Assembly: GCA_963728195.1 (NCBI GenBank)
Contig: CAVSIX010000001.1
Coordinates: 23,879-87,878, forward strand
Direction: 5' to 3'
From: Sva-07 sp963728195
GTDB lineage: Bacteria; Actinomycetota; Acidimicrobiia; Acidimicrobiales; Ilumatobacteraceae
Length of the DNA: 64,000 nucleotides
Position 1 is the stretch's first letter. Each line of letters starts with the position of its first letter. Shown in pieces: positions 8,054 to 17,766 of the stretch. A model generated the notes under the pieces. The model was not told where the DNA came from. It saw only the letters and a list, made by a program, of their open reading frames with translations, and did not search any database. The position numbers were made by a program, and so were the translations under genes.

Positions 8054-9255
8054 TGGATCAGCCGAGCTCGAAGGGCGACGCGCCGGGTGGCGGACCGCTC
8101 GCCGGAGTCCGCGTGGTCGAACTCGGCGTGTGGGTGGCGGGCCCCGCAGCGGGCGGGATCATGGCCGACTGGGGCGCCGACGTGATCAAGGTCGAGCCGT
8201 CGACCGGCGACCCGCAGCGGGCGGTGTTCGGCTCGGTGGGGCTCGACGGGTCGATGCCGGTGCCGCCGTTCGAGGTCGACAACCGGGGCAAACGGTCGAT
8301 CGTGCTCGACCTGCGGGACTTCGACGATCATGCGCTGTTCGACCGGTTGCTGTCGACCGCCGACGTGCTGGTCACCAACATGCGTCCAGGTGCGCTCGAG
8401 CGTCTCGAGCTGGGCCCCGACCGGATCTGTGTCCGCCATCCGCGCCTCGTGTACGGATCGATCTCGGGGTACGGGCTCGACGGCGAGGATCGCGACCGTG
8501 CCGGCTACGACATCGGTGCGTTCTGGGCCCGATCGGGGCTCGCGCACACGATGGTGCCACCCGGCGAGATGCCACCAGGGTTGCGGTCCGGAATGGGCGA
8601 TCACCAGACCGGGATGACGCTCGTCGCCGGCGTGATGGCCAAGCTGTTCGAGCGCGAGCGCACCGGGCGAGGCGGCCTCGTGTCGACCAGCCTGCTGCGC
8701 ACCGGTATGTACTCGATCGCCTGGGATTTCGGGATCCAGCTGCGCTTCGACCGGCGAGAGTCGACGAAGCCGCGTGACCGCAGCCGGGCTCCGCTGATCA
8801 ACAGCTACCGGGCCGGCGACGATCGTGTCTTCTGGCTGATCTGTCTCGAGGCCGACCGTCACTGGCCCCAGGTCTTGGCCGCGATGGACCGGTCGGACCT
8901 GGCCGACGATCCCCGATTCACCGATGCCAAGGCGCGGGTCACCCACGCCCAGGACCTGATCGCGGTGTTCGACGAGGTGTTCGCCACCAGACCATTGTCG
9001 GAGTGGGCCGAGCGGTTCGACGACCACGACGTGTGGTGGGCGCCGGTGCAGTCGATCGTCGATGTCATCGCCGACCCGCAGGCGCAGCCGGGCTTCGTCG
9101 AGATGACGCCACGCGACGCCGACGAGCCGTTCCGTGCGGTCGCCACGCCGGTCGACTTCGAGGGCCACACCATGCGTGCCGGACCGGTGCCCACGATCGG
9201 CGAACACACCGAGGAGATCCTGCGCGAGCTCGGCGACGTCCTCGATCCGCCCTGA
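8053..9255 (+). CDS. CaiB/BaiF family III CoA-transferase
   Basis: Family III CoA-transferases move CoA between carboxylic acids through Asp-linked anhydride intermediates. The 400-residue protein has LAGVRVVELGVWVAGPAAGG, then DWGADVIKVEPSTGDPQR near residue 45, the VLVTNMRPGALERL segment, and the catalytic Asp in RAGYDIGAFWARSG near residue 155. The length fits the family. The substrate cannot be read from sequence. With the upstream VOC protein and the convergent enoyl-CoA hydratase it suggests a small acyl-CoA degradation neighbourhood. Confidence 0.9.
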   Translation: MDQPSSKGDAPGGGPLAGVRVVELGVWVAGPAAGGIMADWGADVIKVEPSTGDPQRAVFGSVGLDGSMPVPPFEVDNRGKRSIVLDLRDFDDHALFDRLLSTADVLVTNMRPGALERLELGPDRICVRHPRLVYGSISGYGLDGEDRDRAGYDIGAFWARSGLAHTMVPPGEMPPGLRSGMGDHQTGMTLVAGVMAKLFERERTGRGGLVSTSLLRTGMYSIAWDFGIQLRFDRRESTKPRDRSRAPLINSYRAGDDRVFWLICLEADRHWPQVLAAMDRSDLADDPRFTDAKARVTHAQDLIAVFDEVFATRPLSEWAERFDDHDVWWAPVQSIVDVIADPQAQPGFVEMTPRDADEPFRAVATPVDFEGHTMRAGPVPTIGEHTEEILRELGDVLDPP

Positions 9256-9288
9256 GCGGCCGACTGTGAGCGGTCCGACCGAGCGTGC

Positions 9289-9326
9289 GATGAGCGAAGC
9301 GCCGGTATGTGGTCGCTTCGCTCATC
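9289..9326 (+). repeat. 38-bp palindromic repeat, single unit (site B)
   Basis: One unit with intact arms GATGAGCGAA/TTCGCTCATC and core GCGCCGGTATGTGGTCGC. It lies 33 nt after the CoA-transferase stop and 32 nt before the convergent stop of the enoyl-CoA hydratase gene. It is the only single-copy site among the well-conserved ones. Confidence 0.88.
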
Positions 9327-9357
9327 GGCGGGGCGGCCTCGACGGTGTAGGTGGCCG

Positions 9358-10176
9358 TCAGAAGTTCGGCGAGCGCCTCTCGGTGAGGGCCCGGACGCCT
9401 TCGCGGTACTCGGCGGTGCCCATCGAACGGTCGAGGAGGCGGAGGGAGTCGGCGATCGAAGCCGCGGGGTCGTGGCGGAGCAGGTCGGCGGTGAGCTGGC
9501 GCTTGGTGGTGGACACGGCATCGGGCCCGGTCGTGGACGCCAGCATCCGGGCGTAATCGTGTGCCGCTGCGAGGGTCGACGTGCCGTCGCTACCGACGCC
9601 GTTCCACAGGCCCCAGTCGGCGGTCTCGGCACCGGTGAGGACGCGGCTCGACAGGAGCAGGTCGTTTGCACGGGTCACCCCGACCAGCCGGGGCAGGATC
9701 CAGCTCAACCCGTACTCGGCGGGGAGGCCGAGTTTGGCGGCTGCGGTGGTCAGCTTGGCGTCCGCGGCGACGAACCGGAGATCGCACCACAGCGCGAGGG
9801 CCAGGCCGACGCCGGCACAGGCCCCGTTGACCGCAGCGATGATCGGCAATCGGTACCCGAGCTGCCAGACGAAGTCGGCGTCGAGTCGCTCGCCACCGCC
9901 GGGTGTTGCAGGGTGCACGGGCAGTCCGCTGTCGTAGCCGCCTCGGTCGACGTGGCCCTCGAGCGCCTTGGAATCACCGCCGACGCAGAACGCCGGCGGC
10001 GTGCCGGTGACGACCACCGCCCGGATGTCGTCACGATGTTCGAGGTCGGCCATCACCTGGCGGTACTCGGTGTGCATCGTGCCCGTCCACGCGTTGTGTC
10101 GATGGGGCCGGTGCAGCCACACCGTGGCCACTCGGTCGTCGATCGACCAGCGGATCGCCGTGAGCTCGCCGCTCAC
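9358..10176 (-). CDS. enoyl-CoA hydratase/isomerase family protein
   Basis: The 272-residue crotonase-fold protein has the beta-strand start VATVWLHRPHRHNAWTGTM, the first oxyanion-hole segment AVVVTGTPPAFCVGGDSKAL near residue 55 and the second, PIIAAVNGACAGVGLALAL near residue 110. This is followed by KLGLPAEYGLSWILPRLVG, where Glu in the PAEYG segment is the likely acid/base. The start is GTG 10176, because it overlaps the stop of the upstream phosphatase gene in a GTGA tetranucleotide. Longer starts would lie inside that gene. The exact reaction (hydratase, isomerase or other) is open. Confidence 0.88.
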   Translation of the reverse strand: MSGELTAIRWSIDDRVATVWLHRPHRHNAWTGTMHTEYRQVMADLEHRDDIRAVVVTGTPPAFCVGGDSKALEGHVDRGGYDSGLPVHPATPGGGERLDADFVWQLGYRLPIIAAVNGACAGVGLALALWCDLRFVAADAKLTTAAAKLGLPAEYGLSWILPRLVGVTRANDLLLSSRVLTGAETADWGLWNGVGSDGTSTLAAAHDYARMLASTTGPDAVSTTKRQLTADLLRHDPAASIADSLRLLDRSMGTAEYREGVRALTERRSPNF

Positions 10177-10919
10177 CCCCACATCGCCTTCAGCACCCGC
10201 TCGGCCAGCTCGGGCCGGCAGACGATGAAGTCCGGCAGCCACGGATCGCGGTCGTTGTAGACGATCGGCGACCCGTCGAGACGACTGACGTGGAATCCCG
10301 AGGCCAGCGCCACGCCGGCAGGTGCCGCCGAGTCCCACTGGTACATGCCGCCGTCATGGACGTAGATGTCGGTCTCGCCCATCACGACCGACATCGCCTT
10401 CGCCCCTGCGGAGCCGAGACGGACCGCATCGCAGTCGAGTCCCTCGGCGACGAGCACCGCGGCGTAGGGCGCCCGTGTGCGCGACGTGACGAGAATCGGT
10501 CGCTCCCGTTCGAACGGCGGCATCGGCGCCGGGTCGTCGGTGGTGAACGTGCGGTCGATCGCCGGCAGGCTCACCGCTGCGGCGCCGAAGCGGTCACCGG
10601 TCCACAGCGCGATGTGCACCGCCCAGTCGATGCGGCCCGGTTCGCTGAACTCGCGGGTGCCGTCGAGCGGGTCGACGATCCACACCCGGTCGGCTCCGAA
10701 ACGCCGCGGGTCCTCCCGGCCCTCCTCGGACAGCACGGCGTCGTCGGGACGGTGGGTGGCGAACTCCTGGGCGAGAAATCGCTGGGCGATCGCGTCGCCC
10801 GCATCCTTCACGTCCCACGTCGAGGCACCCTCGGCGAACAGTTGCTCGCGCAACTCGAGCAGCAGGTGCCCGGTCTGTGTCGCCAGTCGAGTGGCGAGCT
10901 GTCCGTCGGTCTCCTGCAT
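10173..10919 (-). CDS. inositol monophosphatase-superfamily 3'(2'),5'-bisphosphate nucleotidase, CysQ-like
   Basis: The 248-residue protein has the Li+-sensitive metal-dependent phosphatase motifs: Glu-Glu in LSEEGREDPRRFG near residue 70, the core WIVDPLDGTREF near residue 90 and the C-terminal QWDSAAPAGVALASG near residue 205. The LDGTREF form with Arg-Glu-Phe favours CysQ-type PAP phosphatases over inositol monophosphatases, but the substrate is not certain. I chose ATG 10919, preceded 6 nt upstream by a weak -10-like CAGACT. It overlaps the enoyl-CoA hydratase gene by 4 nt. It may recycle PAP from sulfation or sulfate assimilation. Confidence 0.85.
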   Translation of the reverse strand: MQETDGQLATRLATQTGHLLLELREQLFAEGASTWDVKDAGDAIAQRFLAQEFATHRPDDAVLSEEGREDPRRFGADRVWIVDPLDGTREFSEPGRIDWAVHIALWTGDRFGAAAVSLPAIDRTFTTDDPAPMPPFERERPILVTSRTRAPYAAVLVAEGLDCDAVRLGSAGAKAMSVVMGETDIYVHDGGMYQWDSAAPAGVALASGFHVSRLDGSPIVYNDRDPWLPDFIVCRPELAERVLKAMWG

Positions 10920-10960
10920 CCGGTCAGTCTGCCAGCACCGCACGACTCGGCGGTCCCGGC

Positions 10961-10991
10961 GTTACGCCTGGGGTCTGACCCCTGGCGTAAC
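10961..10991. repeat. 31-bp palindrome, GGGGTC-T-GACCCC family, copy 2
   Basis: Arm GTTACGCCTGGGGTC, T, arm GACCCCTGGCGTAAC, with one T/T mismatch at position 9 of the stem. It starts 2 nt beyond the ettA stop and lies upstream of the cysQ-like start, so it could terminate ettA transcription. There is no T tract. Confidence 0.85.
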
Positions 10992-10993
10992 GG

Positions 10994-12667
<1,674 letters not shown>

Positions 12668-12731
12668 GGTGCCGTCGAGGCTAACGCCACCCGCTGACGA
12701 CGTGCCTGGCACTGCGTCACCTCGGTGCCGC

Positions 12732-13229
12732 TCAGTGACGCTTGACGCCGCCGTACTTCATGCGGGTGTCGCTCATCGCCGCAGCGCGGGCCTCGTCGTC
12801 ACGGATCGAGGCGTCGACGATCTCGCCGACGAACAACGTGTGGCTACCGAGGTCGAGCGTGTGCCGCACCTCGCAGTCCATCCAGGCGATCGCGTCGTCG
12901 AACACGGGTGCTCCGGTCGTCGCGGCGCGCACGGCGAACCCGTTGAGCGTGTCGCCGTCGTCGACGGCCGGTTTCGAGAACTTGACGAACGGACGGGTGT
13001 TCTCGCTGTTCCAGAGGTTGACCGTGAACGCACCGGCGCCCGAGATCAGCCGGTGCGTGACGGCCGCGTTGTCGACGCCGACGCCGAGCAACACCGGTTC
13101 CATCGACAGCTGTGTGATCCAACTGGTGGTCATCGCGTTGCGTTCGCCATCGTGGGCGGAACCCACCAGTGCCAGTGCGTTGGGAATCTTCCACGTGATC
13201 CGATTGAGCAGTTCGTCGTCGACGGCCAT
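12732..13229 (-). CDS. flavin reductase-like FMN-binding protein
   Basis: The 165-residue protein has the flavin reductase-like split-barrel pattern: WKIPNALALVGSAHDGERNAMTTSWITQLS at the N-terminus (the NAMTTSW loop contacts FMN), PVLLGVGVDN, FTVNLWNSENTRPFVKFSK and HTLFVGEIVDA. Such proteins bind FMN and either reduce flavin for a partner monooxygenase or act alone. No partner gene is adjacent. ATG 13229 is preceded by TACCCT with a 6-nt gap, implying a leaderless transcript. It is divergent from the nucleotidyltransferase gene across only 48 bp. Confidence 0.85.
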   Translation of the reverse strand: MAVDDELLNRITWKIPNALALVGSAHDGERNAMTTSWITQLSMEPVLLGVGVDNAAVTHRLISGAGAFTVNLWNSENTRPFVKFSKPAVDDGDTLNGFAVRAATTGAPVFDDAIAWMDCEVRHTLDLGSHTLFVGEIVDASIRDDEARAAAMSDTRMKYGGVKRH

Positions 13230-13235
13230 CCATCC

Positions 13236-13271
13236 AGGGTAGGAGCCGTCGCCGGCTTCGGGCCGTAGTTT
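13236..13271. promoter_or_regulatory. back-to-back leaderless promoters in a 48-bp divergent gap
   Basis: The minus-strand hexamer TACCCT (13236-13241) lies 6 nt before the flavin reductase ATG. The plus-strand hexamer TAGTTT (13266-13271) lies 6 nt before the nucleotidyltransferase ATG. The predicted start sites would be at the start codons, leaving no room for a ribosome-binding site on either side. Confidence 0.5.
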
Positions 13272-13277
13272 CGAACC

Positions 13278-14060
13278 ATGGACGCTGTGCTGCTGCCGGG
13301 CCCCGTCGCGGAAGCGCTCACCGCATGGATCGACGCACACGACGAAGCGGCACCCGGCGTGATCGAAGGGCTCTATGCGGTCGGGTCGGTTGCCCTCGAC
13401 GACTGGACGCCTCACAGTGACATCGACGTCGTGGCGGTCGTGGCCGACCCTTCGGACCCCGACCTCGCCGGTGACCTGGCCGCCGCACAGGTACTCGTCC
13501 GCGATCGCGTGTCGATCGCCGTCGATGGACCCTACGTCGCATGGGGCGACCTCGTCGTGCCGCCGATGGCGGTGCAGCGCCCCTGGGTGGTCGACGGCGA
13601 GTACCGCGTCGACGGCGAGGCGTTCGAGATCAATCCTGTCGTCTGGTACACGCTCGCAACGCGCGGCATTGCGCTGCGGGGAGATCGCGCCGACCGCCTC
13701 GGCGTCCACGTGGACCTGGTCGAACGTCGAACGTGGGTGGGTGAGAACCTGCAGACCTACTGGCGCGGCGTCGGCGATCGCCTCGCCGCAGCGATCGGCG
13801 CCGACCGCACGCGGGAAACAGCCGACGGTGCGGTACTGGAATGGGTGGCGCTGGGCGTCGCTCGGATGCTGTACACGTGGGAAACGGGCGACGTGGCGTC
13901 GAAGTCCGGAGCGGGGCGGTGGGCGCGGAGTCGACTCCCCGAGTTCGAGCCCGTGTTGACCTCGGCGATCCGCGTCCGTGAGGTACCCGGCGAAGCGACT
14001 CGCGAGGAACTGGTCCGAGCCGTCGAGTTCGTCGACCGGGTGATCGAACTGACGCAGTAG
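13278..14060 (+). CDS. nucleotidyltransferase with aminoglycoside adenylyltransferase-like (DUF4111) tail
   Basis: The 260-residue protein has the polymerase-beta-type catalytic motif LYAVGSVALDDWTPHSDIDV near residue 35 (GS...DxD) and a third acidic position in VSIAVDG. The C-terminal helix LEWVALGVARMLYTWETG followed by SKSGAGRWA resembles the substrate-binding helical domain of ANT(3'')-type streptomycin/spectinomycin adenylyltransferases. Overall sequence otherwise looks divergent, so resistance is only a possibility. The physiological target could be another amino-sugar or nucleotide. TAGTTT lies 6 nt upstream of the ATG (leaderless). Confidence 0.8.
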   Translation: MDAVLLPGPVAEALTAWIDAHDEAAPGVIEGLYAVGSVALDDWTPHSDIDVVAVVADPSDPDLAGDLAAAQVLVRDRVSIAVDGPYVAWGDLVVPPMAVQRPWVVDGEYRVDGEAFEINPVVWYTLATRGIALRGDRADRLGVHVDLVERRTWVGENLQTYWRGVGDRLAAAIGADRTRETADGAVLEWVALGVARMLYTWETGDVASKSGAGRWARSRLPEFEPVLTSAIRVREVPGEATREELVRAVEFVDRVIELTQ

Positions 14061-14101
14061 CTCTCCGGTCGAGGTCATCCCCACCGCGAGAACCACACTG
14101 C

Positions 14102-14107
14102 TAGCGT
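14102..14107 (+). promoter_or_regulatory. -10-like hexamer upstream of the acyltransferase gene
   Basis: TAGCGT lies 9 nt before the ATG at 14117. It fits the window-wide leaderless pattern at the long end of the spacing range. Confidence 0.35.
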
Positions 14108-14116
14108 GACCGCCGG

Positions 14117-15370
14117 ATGACGATGGAGAGCCCTGCGCGCACCGCGGTCGCCGGTCGATCGGAGTCTCCGAGCGGCGCCCCGGCGTCGATGACCCAGCAC
14201 CGCCGATGGTTCGAGGGCCTCGATGGCATCCGCTTCATCGCCGCCTTCCTGATCATCGTGCACCACGCCGGCTTCTCGAGCGGCTACACGTTCGGCAACG
14301 AGCTGACGGGTGGCTTCATCGCTCGCATGGACGTGGGCGTGTCGATCTTCTTCGTGCTGTCGGGGTTCCTCCTCTATCGCCCGTACGTGCGGGCGCAGTT
14401 CGCCGGGACGGCCGCGCCCGAGACCGGCATCTTCCTGATCCGGCGCATCGTTCGCATCTATCCGGCGTACTGGGCGGCGTTGACGATCCAGCTCCTGATC
14501 GGCACGGTCGTGGTCGGAGGCGTCGGTGCGCTGCTGTCGTCGTACCTGCTCACGAACGTCTATGTGTTCGACTACGTCCTGGTCGGTATGGCACACACCT
14601 GGAGCCTCGCCACCGAACTCGGCTTCTACCTGCTGCTGCCGTTCCTGGCCCTCGCCGCTCGGCGCGTGGTGCGTGGATCAGGCGCCCCGCGCAGCGTCAA
14701 CCACCAGGCAGTCGGACTGCTCGGTGTGTGCGCGGCGCTTGCGCTGGCAAGCCTGGCGTTCCGGGTCGCCTCGGCAAGGCTGCTACCACGCTCCGACGGC
14801 GGAATCGGGCTCGCCACGCATCTCTGGACACCGGCGTTCCTCGACGTGTTCGGTGCCGGGATGGCGCTGGCGGTGGTCTCGGTGTGGGCCGACCACCATC
14901 GGCTGGTGCGTTCGGCGACCGAACGCGCCGCCGGGCGCGTGTGGCTGTGGTGGTCGATCGCGCTGGGGACATTCTGGTTCATGTCGACACAGCTCGACCT
15001 CGATCGCGGACTGGAGTATTCGTCCGTGAGCCGCGAGGCGGTCCGCCAGTTCCTGTACACCGTGATCGGGGTCTGCGCCGTCGCGCCGGTCGTCTTCGCG
15101 GTTCCCCGGTCGACATTCGGCCTTCGGCTCCTCGTCACCCGGCCGATGGCGTATCTGGGTCTCGTCTCGTACGGGATCTATCTGTGGCACCAGGCGGTGA
15201 TCGTCTGGTCGCACGACGTGTTCGGCTGGCCCGAGCTCGACGGCAACCTGCTCGTGATCGTCGTCTTCACGACGGTCGTCTCGACCGCCATCGCTGCGGT
15301 CAGCTACCACTTCCTGGAGAACCCGGTGAGCGAGAGAGTGACGGCGCTCCTGCGCAGACGCCGCACATGA
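14117..15370 (+). CDS. membrane acyltransferase, Acyl_transf_3 (OafA/YrhL) family
   Basis: The 417-residue polytopic protein begins with a cytoplasmic tail and then FEGLDGIRFIAAFLIIVHH, the family's first helix with the conserved Arg and the His pair. It continues with GVSIFFVLSGFLLYRPYVR near residue 75 and RRIVRIYPAYWAAL, then about ten hydrophobic helices, with SYGIYLWHQAVI and YHFLENPVSER near the end. These enzymes O-acylate cell-surface sugars or lipids with acetyl or longer acyl groups. The gene is followed after 18 nt by a GT39-like glycosyltransferase, so the two probably decorate the same surface glycan or lipid. The acceptor is unknown. Confidence 0.9.
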   Translation: MTMESPARTAVAGRSESPSGAPASMTQHRRWFEGLDGIRFIAAFLIIVHHAGFSSGYTFGNELTGGFIARMDVGVSIFFVLSGFLLYRPYVRAQFAGTAAPETGIFLIRRIVRIYPAYWAALTIQLLIGTVVVGGVGALLSSYLLTNVYVFDYVLVGMAHTWSLATELGFYLLLPFLALAARRVVRGSGAPRSVNHQAVGLLGVCAALALASLAFRVASARLLPRSDGGIGLATHLWTPAFLDVFGAGMALAVVSVWADHHRLVRSATERAAGRVWLWWSIALGTFWFMSTQLDLDRGLEYSSVSREAVRQFLYTVIGVCAVAPVVFAVPRSTFGLRLLVTRPMAYLGLVSYGIYLWHQAVIVWSHDVFGWPELDGNLLVIVVFTTVVSTAIAAVSYHFLENPVSERVTALLRRRRT

Positions 15371-15388
15371 GCGACCTCGGGAGTGCTG

Positions 15389-16855
15389 ATGAGTGACGTC
15401 ACGATCACCTCCGAGGCGGCGGACGCAGCCGACGTCGCGGACGACGCCGGAGCTCCGGGTCGGTCGGTGTTCCTCCGACGGTTGGCGGCGATCACCGCAG
15501 TGGGGGTCGGTTGGCAACTGCTGTTCATCGTGGTCTGGCGTCGCGACTACGTGCCATGGGGAGACGCGCACTTCTACTACTGGAGCGGTCAGCTCGTCGC
15601 CGAAGGCGAGGGCTGGATCAACCCGCTCGTCCGCTTCGCCACGGGGATCTCCGAGCAGGCGGCCGATCACCCTCCGCTGTTCATCGGGTTCCTGGCGGTC
15701 TGGTCGATGCTGGGTGTCACCGGTGTCCTCGCTCAGATGGTGCTCACGTCGTTGTTCGTCGGCGGTGGCATCATCGCCGTCGGCGGGTTCGCCGGGCGCG
15801 AGATCGGCGGTGACCGGCTCGGCTTGATCGCCGCTGGCCTCATCGCGGTCTATCCCGGCGTGTGGGGATGGCAGGGCACGCTGCTCTCGGAGCCGGTGGC
15901 AGCACTGGGCGTCACCACCTTCGTGCTGATGGCCTACCGGTACTGGCATGCACCCTCGATTGTGCGGGTGGCGGCGCTCGGTGCGGCGCTCGGGTTCGCC
16001 GCCTACGGTCGCGCCGAACTGTTGCTCCTGAGCGTGGTCGTGGTGGTCCCGCTCGTGTTGGGCACGCGTGCGTGGTCGTGGTGGCGGCGCATCGGTGGCG
16101 TGGTCGTGGCGGGTGCTGTCTGCCTCGCACTGCTGCTGCCGTGGGTGCTGTTCAACCTGTCTCGGTTCTCCGAACCGGTGCTGCTGTCGGCCGGCTACGA
16201 GGTGACCCTCGCCACGGCGAACTGTGAGAGCACGTATCACGGCCCGTGGACGGGCTACTGGAGCTTCGAGTGCGCCAACGAGTACCTGGCTGCCGAAGGG
16301 CTCACGTTCGAGAACTCCGACCAGTCCGAACGTTCGGCGGCGATGCTCGACGGCGCACTGGACTACATCGGAGACAACATCGAACGAGTTCCCACGGTGG
16401 TCGTCGCCAGGTGGGCACGCCTGACCAGCCTGTGGAAACCCATCGAGCTCGCGCGCGCCGACTCGTACGTCGAGGACCGCAATCTGTGGGTGACCGGGCT
16501 GGCGCACGCCAGTTGGTTCGCCGTCGCTGGTCTGGCGATCGCCGGGGCGGTGGTCCTGCGGCGACGCGGGACACGACTGCTCCCGCTCCTCGGGCCACTG
16601 CTCGTCGTCGTCGTGACGGCGACCATCACGTTCGGTCAGTCGAGATACCGCGCCTCCGTGGAACCGGTCGTCGCGATCCTCGCCGCTGTGGCACTCGAAC
16701 GACTCTGGGCCGGATTCCGGGCCGTGATGTCGAGCCCCGATGGCGAGGAGAGCATCGAACCGATGCTCGCCTCAGCGCCCCCCGGTGATGCGCTCGACGG
16801 CGAGGCCGAATTCTCGGATGGTGTCGTCGATGATCTTCGCCACCGGCTCGATTGA
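15389..16855 (+). CDS. GT39-like (dolichyl-phosphate-mannose mannosyltransferase-type) membrane glycosyltransferase
   Basis: The 488-residue polytopic protein has a first luminal loop with DAHFYYWSGQLVAEGEGW and ADHPPLFIGFLA, the acidic-plus-HPPL pattern of GT-C enzymes of the GT39/PMT_2 type. It has about ten hydrophobic segments and a large periplasmic domain around residues 260-350. It likely transfers a sugar from a polyprenyl-phosphate carrier. ATG 15389 is preferred over the in-frame GTG 15383. The last 84 nt overlap the 3' end of the convergent nitronate monooxygenase gene, and the tail encoded there is acidic and of doubtful importance. Confidence 0.8.
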   Translation: MSDVTITSEAADAADVADDAGAPGRSVFLRRLAAITAVGVGWQLLFIVVWRRDYVPWGDAHFYYWSGQLVAEGEGWINPLVRFATGISEQAADHPPLFIGFLAVWSMLGVTGVLAQMVLTSLFVGGGIIAVGGFAGREIGGDRLGLIAAGLIAVYPGVWGWQGTLLSEPVAALGVTTFVLMAYRYWHAPSIVRVAALGAALGFAAYGRAELLLLSVVVVVPLVLGTRAWSWWRRIGGVVVAGAVCLALLLPWVLFNLSRFSEPVLLSAGYEVTLATANCESTYHGPWTGYWSFECANEYLAAEGLTFENSDQSERSAAMLDGALDYIGDNIERVPTVVVARWARLTSLWKPIELARADSYVEDRNLWVTGLAHASWFAVAGLAIAGAVVLRRRGTRLLPLLGPLLVVVVTATITFGQSRYRASVEPVVAILAAVALERLWAGFRAVMSSPDGEESIEPMLASAPPGDALDGEAEFSDGVVDDLRHRLD

Positions 16856-17719
16856 CTCGATGCGTCCGGCTACCTGTCCGGACAGCGCGATGGCGGCATT
16901 CATGTCGCCGCCGAAATAGAGCTCCTGCGCGTTGCCGAAGTCGGCGAACACGTTGTGCTCGGCGTCGACGAGCGCCGTGGTGCGATCGGTCCGCAATGCC
17001 CGCAGCGCGGGGGAGTGGCGCTGGTTGAGGAACAGCGTGTCGGTCTCGGCGGCGTCGACGATCGCCTGCTTCCAGTTGTGGTGCACCGGCGATTCTGTTG
17101 CCGACACCATCCGCGTGCCCATCTGGACGCCTTCGGCGCCGAGCGCGAACGCCGCCGCCATCGTCGCACCGTCGGTGATGCCACCGGCCGCGATGATCGG
17201 CACGTCGACCTTCGAGCGCACGAGCGGCAGCAGCACCATCGTCGACACCGGTGTCGGGCTCTTGAAGCCGCCACCCTCACCGCCTTCGACGACGAGGCCG
17301 TCGACGCCGGCATCGACCGCCTTGAGTGCGGCCGCAAGCGTGGGCACCACGTGGTAGACGGTGAGCCCGGCCTCCTTCAGCACGCCGGTGTACTTCGTCG
17401 GTGAGCCCGCCGACGTCGTCACGAACTTGACCCCCTGGTCGATGACGAATTCGGCGATCGCCGGGTCGCGGACGAACGCCTGGGCGATGTTGACGCCGAA
17501 GGGCCGATCGGTCAGCTCGCGCATCTTGCGGATCTCGTCCTTGACCGCATCGAGTTCGCCCGACGACGTCTCGATGATCCCGCAGGCTCCGGCCTGCGAC
17601 ACCGCAGAGGCGAGCTGCGACCGGGCGATCCACCCCATGGGAGCCTGGACGATCGGGATGTCGACGCCGAGGTCGCGGCTCACCCGGTTGTCGAACGCGG
17701 CGGGAAGTGGTGACGTCAT
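16772..17719 (-). CDS. nitronate monooxygenase-like FMN oxidoreductase
   Basis: The 315-residue TIM-barrel protein has LGVDIPIVQAPMGWIARSQLASAVSQAG at the N-terminus, FGVNIAQAFVRDP, then VEGGEGGGFKSPTPVS and IIAAGGITDGATMAAAFALGAEGVQMGTRM, which bind FMN phosphate. This is the 2-nitropropane dioxygenase/NMO fold. Enzymes annotated this way oxidise alkyl nitronates such as propionate 3-nitronate, but some act as enoyl reductases, so the substrate is open. The gene converges on and overlaps the GT39-like gene by 84 nt. Confidence 0.88.
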   Translation of the reverse strand: MTSPLPAAFDNRVSRDLGVDIPIVQAPMGWIARSQLASAVSQAGACGIIETSSGELDAVKDEIRKMRELTDRPFGVNIAQAFVRDPAIAEFVIDQGVKFVTTSAGSPTKYTGVLKEAGLTVYHVVPTLAAALKAVDAGVDGLVVEGGEGGGFKSPTPVSTMVLLPLVRSKVDVPIIAAGGITDGATMAAAFALGAEGVQMGTRMVSATESPVHHNWKQAIVDAAETDTLFLNQRHSPALRALRTDRTTALVDAEHNVFADFGNAQELYFGGDMNAAIALSGQVAGRIESIEPVAKIIDDTIREFGLAVERITGGR

Positions 17720-17766
17720 CTCGTCATCTTGGCCGGTCGACCCGCGCGAGGCACGGCTCGGCGGGG

